NCBI GenBank assembly: GCA_005779525.1
Contig: SXIZ01000063.1
Coordinates: 1-9,744 of the forward strand
Direction of reading: 5' to 3'
DNA from: Methylococcaceae bacterium
GTDB lineage: Bacteria; Pseudomonadota; Gammaproteobacteria; Methylococcales; Methylomonadaceae
DNA length: 9,744 nucleotides
Positions 7,232-9,744 of this stretch are shown here, piece by piece (the first letter of the stretch is position 1; every line of letters begins with the position of its first letter). The translations under genes and the position numbers were made by a program. Under the pieces are notes generated by a model. It was not told the origin of the DNA, searched no databases, and saw only the letters and a list, made by a program, of their open reading frames with translations.

Positions 7232-7900
7232 TTATATTTCTAAGGCAGAAAACTTGCGTTCAGGTTGCGACAAGGTTGTGCGATATTCGGTCAGCAATTT
7301 AAACTGGCAGATTTCTGGATCATAACCAAACACTTCACCTGTTTCAATTTTATACACCCAACCGTGTAATTTAAGATTGCCTAAGGATAGGCCTGAGGCA
7401 ACCACCGGATGGGTGCGCAGGTTTTCCATTTGCATTAACACGTTTTCTTGTGTGGCCACATTCAGCAGCTTAGCATCGCTTAAATGGGAGTATTTATCCC
7501 GCACGATGCGGCGGGTAGATTCGGCATGGCATAGCCATTGGGTTAATGCCGGGAAGTCAGATTGCACGGGTGGACTCAGTAAACCTTTCATTGCCCCGCA
7601 ATGGCTATGGCCACAGACAATAATATCTTTTACCCCCAAACCCGCAACCGCAAATTCAATTGTCGCAGCTTCTCCGCCCTGTAAAGCACCGTAGGGCGGA
7701 ACCAAATTCCCGGCATTACGTAGGATGAATAATTCACCCGGTTCGGTTTGGGTCAGTAAATTGGGGTTAATCCGCGAATCAGAACAGGTAATAAATAACA
7801 CTTCGGGTGTTTGACCTTCCGATAGCCGTTCAAACAGTTCGCGTTGCGAACCGAAGACCTTAGTTTGATAATGTTGTAGACCTTGTATCAATTTTTGCAT
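7232..7900 (-). CDS. Beta-class carbonic anhydrase
   Basis: This zinc enzyme interconverts CO2 and bicarbonate. The 222-residue protein has the beta-class ligands Cys39, His98 and Cys101, with the CSDSR motif (39-43) supplying the Asp41-Arg43 dyad and GHSHCGAM (97-104) the second metal motif. The segment INPNLLTQTEPGELFILRN resembles the plant/cyanobacterial (IcfA/CcaA-like) branch rather than E. coli Can. No signal peptide is visible, so it should be cytoplasmic, where it would serve PEP carboxylase. GAGGAAG lies just before the ATG. It is the first gene of the anhydrase-ppc-cysD-murF run and is divergent from the LysR-type gene, which suggests that the regulator controls it. Confidence 0.95.
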   Translation of the reverse strand: MQKLIQGLQHYQTKVFGSQRELFERLSEGQTPEVLFITCSDSRINPNLLTQTEPGELFILRNAGNLVPPYGALQGGEAATIEFAVAGLGVKDIIVCGHSHCGAMKGLLSPPVQSDFPALTQWLCHAESTRRIVRDKYSHLSDAKLLNVATQENVLMQMENLRTHPVVASGLSLGNLKLHGWVYKIETGEVFGYDPEICQFKLLTEYRTTLSQPERKFSALEI

Positions 7901-7904
7901 GGCA

Positions 7905-7911
7905 CTTCCTC
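7905..7911 (-). promoter_or_regulatory. Strong ribosome binding site of the carbonic anhydrase gene
   Basis: GAGGAAG on the minus strand ends 4 bases before the ATG at 7900 and is the best Shine-Dalgarno match in the operon. It supports the chosen start and contrasts with the regulator on the other side, which has no clear site. Confidence 0.65.
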
Positions 7912-7978
7912 GAAAGTTGAATGATGTATGACAGTCTACCTGCGGACTTTAATATTGAAAAATAGAATGTTTAGAAGA

Positions 7979-8003
7979 AATATATCGTAAATTACGATAT
8001 ATT
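7979..8003. promoter_or_regulatory. Perfect 25-bp palindrome, candidate LysR-type operator
   Basis: AATATATCGTAA (7979-7990) and TTACGATATATT (7992-8003) are perfect 12-base inverted repeats around one central A. The core T7985-N11-A7997 is the classic LysR-regulator recognition pattern, and ATC-N9-GAT is symmetric within it. The palindrome ends 7 bases before the regulator's ATG and its centre is about 90 bases upstream of the carbonic anhydrase start. That geometry suits both repression of the regulator's own gene and activation of the divergent operon. The binding protein is inferred from position and not shown. Confidence 0.7.
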
Positions 8004-8010
8004 AAGCTCT

Positions 8011-8907
8011 ATGCAGCGTATCAATTATCAACACTTATTTTATTTCTGGCATGTCGTCACTGAAGGCAGCATTACCGCCGCCTGTGAGAAATTACACCTT
8101 GCCCAACCGACTATCAGTGGGCAGTTGACGGTATTTGAGGAAGCGATCGGCGAAAAATTATTTTACAAACAAGGCCGCAAATTACAGTTAACGGATACTG
8201 GGCGTATTGTTTTTTATTATGCAGAAGAAATCTTTGCGTTAGGCCGAGAATTAGGTAACACGCTAAAAGGCTTACCGACTGGAAGAGCTTTGCGGATAAG
8301 TATTGGTATTGCTGACGCGTTACCCAAGCTGGTGGTCTATCGGCTGATGCAGCCAGTATTTCAACTGCCAGAACCGGTCCAAATTTTCTGTTATGAAGAC
8401 AAAGTAGAACGCTTGCTCAACGATATAGCCTTGCAAAGTATTGATCTGGTGTTATCGGATACGCCACTCACCGCTAGCAATAATGCTAATATTTTTAATC
8501 ATTTATTGGGCGAATCTTCCGTGACCGTATTCGCAACCGCTGAATTAGCAGCCATTTATCGCCCCAATTTTCCACATTCCTTAAGCGGCGCGCCTTTTCT
8601 GCTACCGACTGGCAATACCGCATTACGCCGATCATTGGATCAATGGTTTGACAGCGAAAGTATCCGGCCAAAAATTCAGGCTGAAATAGAAGACAGTGCC
8701 TTAATAAAAACCTTTGGTAAGGGTGGCGTCGGTTTGTTTGTTGCCCCCACAACAGTTGAAACAGAAATTAAGCGTCAGTATCTTGTTGAGGCAGTTGGGA
8801 AAATTGATGCCGTCAAGGAACGTTTTTATGCTATTACGGTACGTAGGCAACTCAAGCATCCCGCAGTCACGGCAATTTTAGACAATGCACTGGATAATTT
8901 GTTTTAA
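8011..8907 (+). CDS. LysR-family regulator, NhaR subgroup
   Basis: This is a DNA-binding transcription regulator of 298 residues. The N-terminal winged helix-turn-helix spans about 5-65 (GSITAACEKLHLAQPTISGQL as the HTH core). The INYQHLFYFWHV opening is nearly that of E. coli NhaR, which also fixes the start. The periplasmic-binding-like effector domain follows from about 95, with DLVLSDTP near 145 and KTFGKGGVGLFVAP near 235, again NhaR-like. E. coli NhaR activates nhaA in response to sodium. No antiporter gene is in this window, so the target here is more likely the divergent carbonic anhydrase-PEP carboxylase operon; this is inferred from arrangement. The ATG lacks a clear Shine-Dalgarno site and sits 7 bases after a perfect palindrome, which suggests autoregulation. 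The effector is unknown. Confidence 0.9.
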   Translation: MQRINYQHLFYFWHVVTEGSITAACEKLHLAQPTISGQLTVFEEAIGEKLFYKQGRKLQLTDTGRIVFYYAEEIFALGRELGNTLKGLPTGRALRISIGIADALPKLVVYRLMQPVFQLPEPVQIFCYEDKVERLLNDIALQSIDLVLSDTPLTASNNANIFNHLLGESSVTVFATAELAAIYRPNFPHSLSGAPFLLPTGNTALRRSLDQWFDSESIRPKIQAEIEDSALIKTFGKGGVGLFVAPTTVETEIKRQYLVEAVGKIDAVKERFYAITVRRQLKHPAVTAILDNALDNLF

Positions 8908-9006
8908 TTTTTGAAATAATGGTTTGCGTCTCGCACAAAAGCGTCACCCTAGGTGCTGATATTATTTTAAAGGTCAGTGTATCAATACCTCTTCACAGGA
9001 ATAATC
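8908..9006 (+). other. Spacer between regulator and small ORF
   Basis: These 99 bases hold no gene. A TATTAT box (8960-8965) could be a -10 for the small ORF, but no matching -35 is seen at 16-18 bases. There is no clear intrinsic terminator after the regulator gene, so read-through into the small ORF is possible. Confidence 0.3.
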
Positions 9007-9126
9007 ATGACTATTGAATTAGACGCTGAAACTGCAGGTGGAATCCAAGAGCTTACGTTGCGTTGGCAAATCAGTTTCATTACTAGAGCTGAATTGTCTT
9101 ACGCTGCCGAGACAAGCAAGAGCTAA
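9007..9126 (+). CDS. Hypothetical small protein, 39 residues
   Basis: A short ORF starts MTIELDAETAGGIQELTLRW and ends with AETSKS. I do not recognise it. In its favour, AGGA (8997-9000) lies 6 bases before the ATG, in a well-spaced position. The peptide has an acidic start, a mixed hydrophobic middle (ELTLRWQISFITRAEL) that could form one amphipathic helix, and no low-complexity sequence. It has no signal peptide or clear membrane segment. After its TAA the same frame stays open for a further 38 codons to 9242, so it might also be the intact front of a gene cut by a nonsense mutation. It lies 99 bases after the regulator on the same strand. Confidence 0.45.
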   Translation: MTIELDAETAGGIQELTLRWQISFITRAELSYAAETSKS

Positions 9127-9458
9127 CGCATTTACCTGAGATCTGGTGATAGCTGTAGCCACTACCCATCAAAGATTAGAGCAGTTCGCCTCGAACCGCT
9201 AGGGTATGCAAAATATATTCCTGCGATCACAGTATGGTTTTGAAATATAAGATTTTTACATCAGTCAATGCAGAGTCTAGTGTTGTGGTTCTTTAGTCCA
9301 GGAGCGCTTGTAGCGGATAATGATTTTTTCCTGCTTTTTTGCAGGTGGGGGAGTGGTGCGAGGAGTGTGTTGTAGTTGCGCTTGAAAATTAGCGCTATAG
9401 TTTTGCGTGTTGAGCATTTAAAGCCTGTTGTAGTATGAAAAAATGAGATATATCGGTA

Positions 9459-9483
9459 ACGCACAAAAGGGTGCGTCTTTTGT
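9459..9483 (+). other. Two mutually exclusive hairpins
   Basis: ACGCAC (9459-9464) pairs with GTGCGT (9471-9476), and the alternative ACAAAAG (9463-9469) pairs with CTTTTGT (9477-9483). The two share bases and cannot form together. The first, followed by TCTTTTGT, looks like a weak plus-strand terminator. No gene needing it is visible just upstream except the small ORF, more than 300 bases away. Confidence 0.3.
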
Positions 9484-9485
9484 AA

Positions 9486-9622
9486 GAATTTGCAGTTGCT
9501 ATCTCCATTGCCAAAAACGAGGCAATAGACCTTGAAGATCCATCAATATTAAAAATATTTTTGAGTTGCCGAATGCAGCTAAGGAAATGGTAACAGAAAA
9601 AAGAGGGCGTTTTAATTTTTAG
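9486..9622 (+). pseudogene. Possible decayed coding remnant
   Basis: After a TAA at 9483-9485 the plus strand reads EFAVAISIAKNEAIDLEDPS and continues ILKIF. After a one-base shift in the A5/T5-rich run near 9551-9562 it continues ELPNAAKEMVTEKRGRFNF to a TAG at 9620-9622. The combined peptide has natural-looking composition, but there is no start codon, no ribosome binding site and no family I recognise. It could be the tail of a lost gene or chance. Confidence 0.18.
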
Positions 9623-9672
9623 GAGCAATTTGGAAATTCGAGAAGGAAAAAGAACCAGAGATAGACCGGAGC

Positions 9673-9688
9673 GAGGATTAAAATCCTC
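9673..9688. repeat. Short palindrome near the right end
   Basis: GAGGATT (9673-9679) and AATCCTC (9682-9688) are 7-base inverted repeats with two bases between them. As RNA it would be a 6-bp stem with a TAAA loop. It lies 6 bases from the T-run side of the strong terminator. No T-run follows on either strand. Confidence 0.35.
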
Positions 9689-9694
9689 AGGTAT

Positions 9695-9728
9695 AAAAAA
9701 AGCCTTTTAGCGATCAAGCTAAAAGGCT
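9695..9728 (-). terminator. Strong intrinsic terminator, minus strand
   Basis: AGCCTTTTAGC (9701-9711) and GCTAAAAGGCT (9718-9728) form a perfect 11-bp stem with a 6-base loop. On the minus strand it is followed directly by a run of seven T (complement of 9695-9701). This is a textbook Rho-independent terminator for a transcript entering from the right edge of the window. It does not serve any gene fully inside the window. Confidence 0.9.
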
Positions 9729-9737
9729 CTTGATGTA

Positions 9738-9744
9738 TGGTGCC
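9738..9744 (-). tRNA. Possible 3' end of a tRNA gene (partial)
   Basis: Read on the minus strand, the last seven bases are GGCACCA, the form expected for the end of an acceptor stem with discriminator A and encoded CCA (several Leu tRNAs end this way). The strong terminator begins 9 bases downstream. No in-frame stop codon exists between the window edge and the terminator stem in any minus-strand frame, which favours an RNA gene over a protein gene. Seven bases cannot prove it. Confidence 0.35.

Larger units (their letters stand above)
9127..9694. other. Gene-poor AT-rich stretch with many small hairpins
   Basis: No convincing gene is found in these 568 bases. Visible structures are AGCAGTTCG/CGAACCGCT (9180-9200, one mismatch), CCTGC/GCAGG around T6 (9330-9345), GCGCT/AGCGC (9378-9395), two overlapping alternatives at 9459-9483, and GAGGAT/ATCCTC (9673-9688). 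Minus-strand reading frames here start with GTG or TTG, lack recognisable motifs and look like chance. The stretch resembles decayed intergenic DNA next to an RNA gene. Confidence 0.5.

Noticed and set aside
7377..7694. 105-codon frame antisense to the carbonic anhydrase gene
   Set aside because: It is the shadow of a well-conserved enzyme gene, and no promoter or ribosome site supports it.
9330..9345. CCTGC/GCAGG hairpin with T-runs, considered as a terminator
   Set aside because: The T-run lies before the stem on the plus strand and becomes an A-run on the minus strand, so it does not fit an intrinsic terminator in either direction.
9261..9628. Two minus-strand frames (67 and 77 codons) in the right-hand tract
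   Set aside because: They start at GTG and TTG, overlap each other, lack ribosome sites and have no protein-like motif; probably chance in AT-rich DNA.
1..9744. CRISPR array, insertion sequence, toxin-antitoxin or defence system
   Set aside because: No regularly spaced direct repeats, transposase or integrase motifs, or paired small toxin/antitoxin genes were seen on either strand.

Overview
The window is chromosomal DNA from a Gram-negative bacterium, most likely a gammaproteobacterium of moderate GC content. FolB, FolK, CysD, PEP carboxylase and the NhaR-like LysR regulator all resemble their E. coli counterparts closely over most of their length. The order cannot be fixed from these genes. 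A Methylococcales- or Thiotrichales-like lineage would fit, but that is inference.

Layout. From the left, folB and folK form a short overlapping operon on the plus strand (126-979) for two consecutive steps of folate pterin synthesis. They converge, across a long imperfect hairpin (1033-1077), on a minus-strand pteridine reductase of the SDR family (1085-1828). The three genes form a small pterin/folate island. A gap of about 280 bases without a gene (1829-2106) follows.

Next comes a tight minus-strand run, read right to left: beta-carbonic anhydrase (7232-7900), PEP carboxylase (4401-7199), CysD (3468-4385) and MurF (2107-3447). Gaps are 32, 15 and 20 bases and no terminator is visible between the genes, so a four-gene operon is likely. 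Carbonic anhydrase makes bicarbonate, the substrate of PEP carboxylase, so the first two genes form one anaplerotic CO2-fixing unit. Downstream, cysD has no cysN partner in the window. murF lies outside any division/cell-wall cluster and has Asn where the usual carbamylated Lys of Mur ligases should be.

A divergent LysR-type gene of the NhaR subgroup (8011-8907) faces the carbonic anhydrase gene. The 110-base spacer holds a perfect 25-bp palindrome (7979-8003) containing a T-N11-A core. It is the best candidate operator for control of both the operon and the regulator.

The right end (8908-9744) is gene-poor. It holds a 39-codon ORF with a good ribosome binding site, several small hairpins, a possible decayed coding remnant, and a very strong minus-strand intrinsic terminator (9695-9728). 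The terminator lies just downstream of what may be the 3' CCA end of a tRNA gene cut by the window edge. No transposase, integrase, CRISPR array or phage gene was seen. Most of the window is housekeeping DNA; the unusual points are the regulator/operator arrangement, the MurF substitution and the unusual gene company of cysD and murF.
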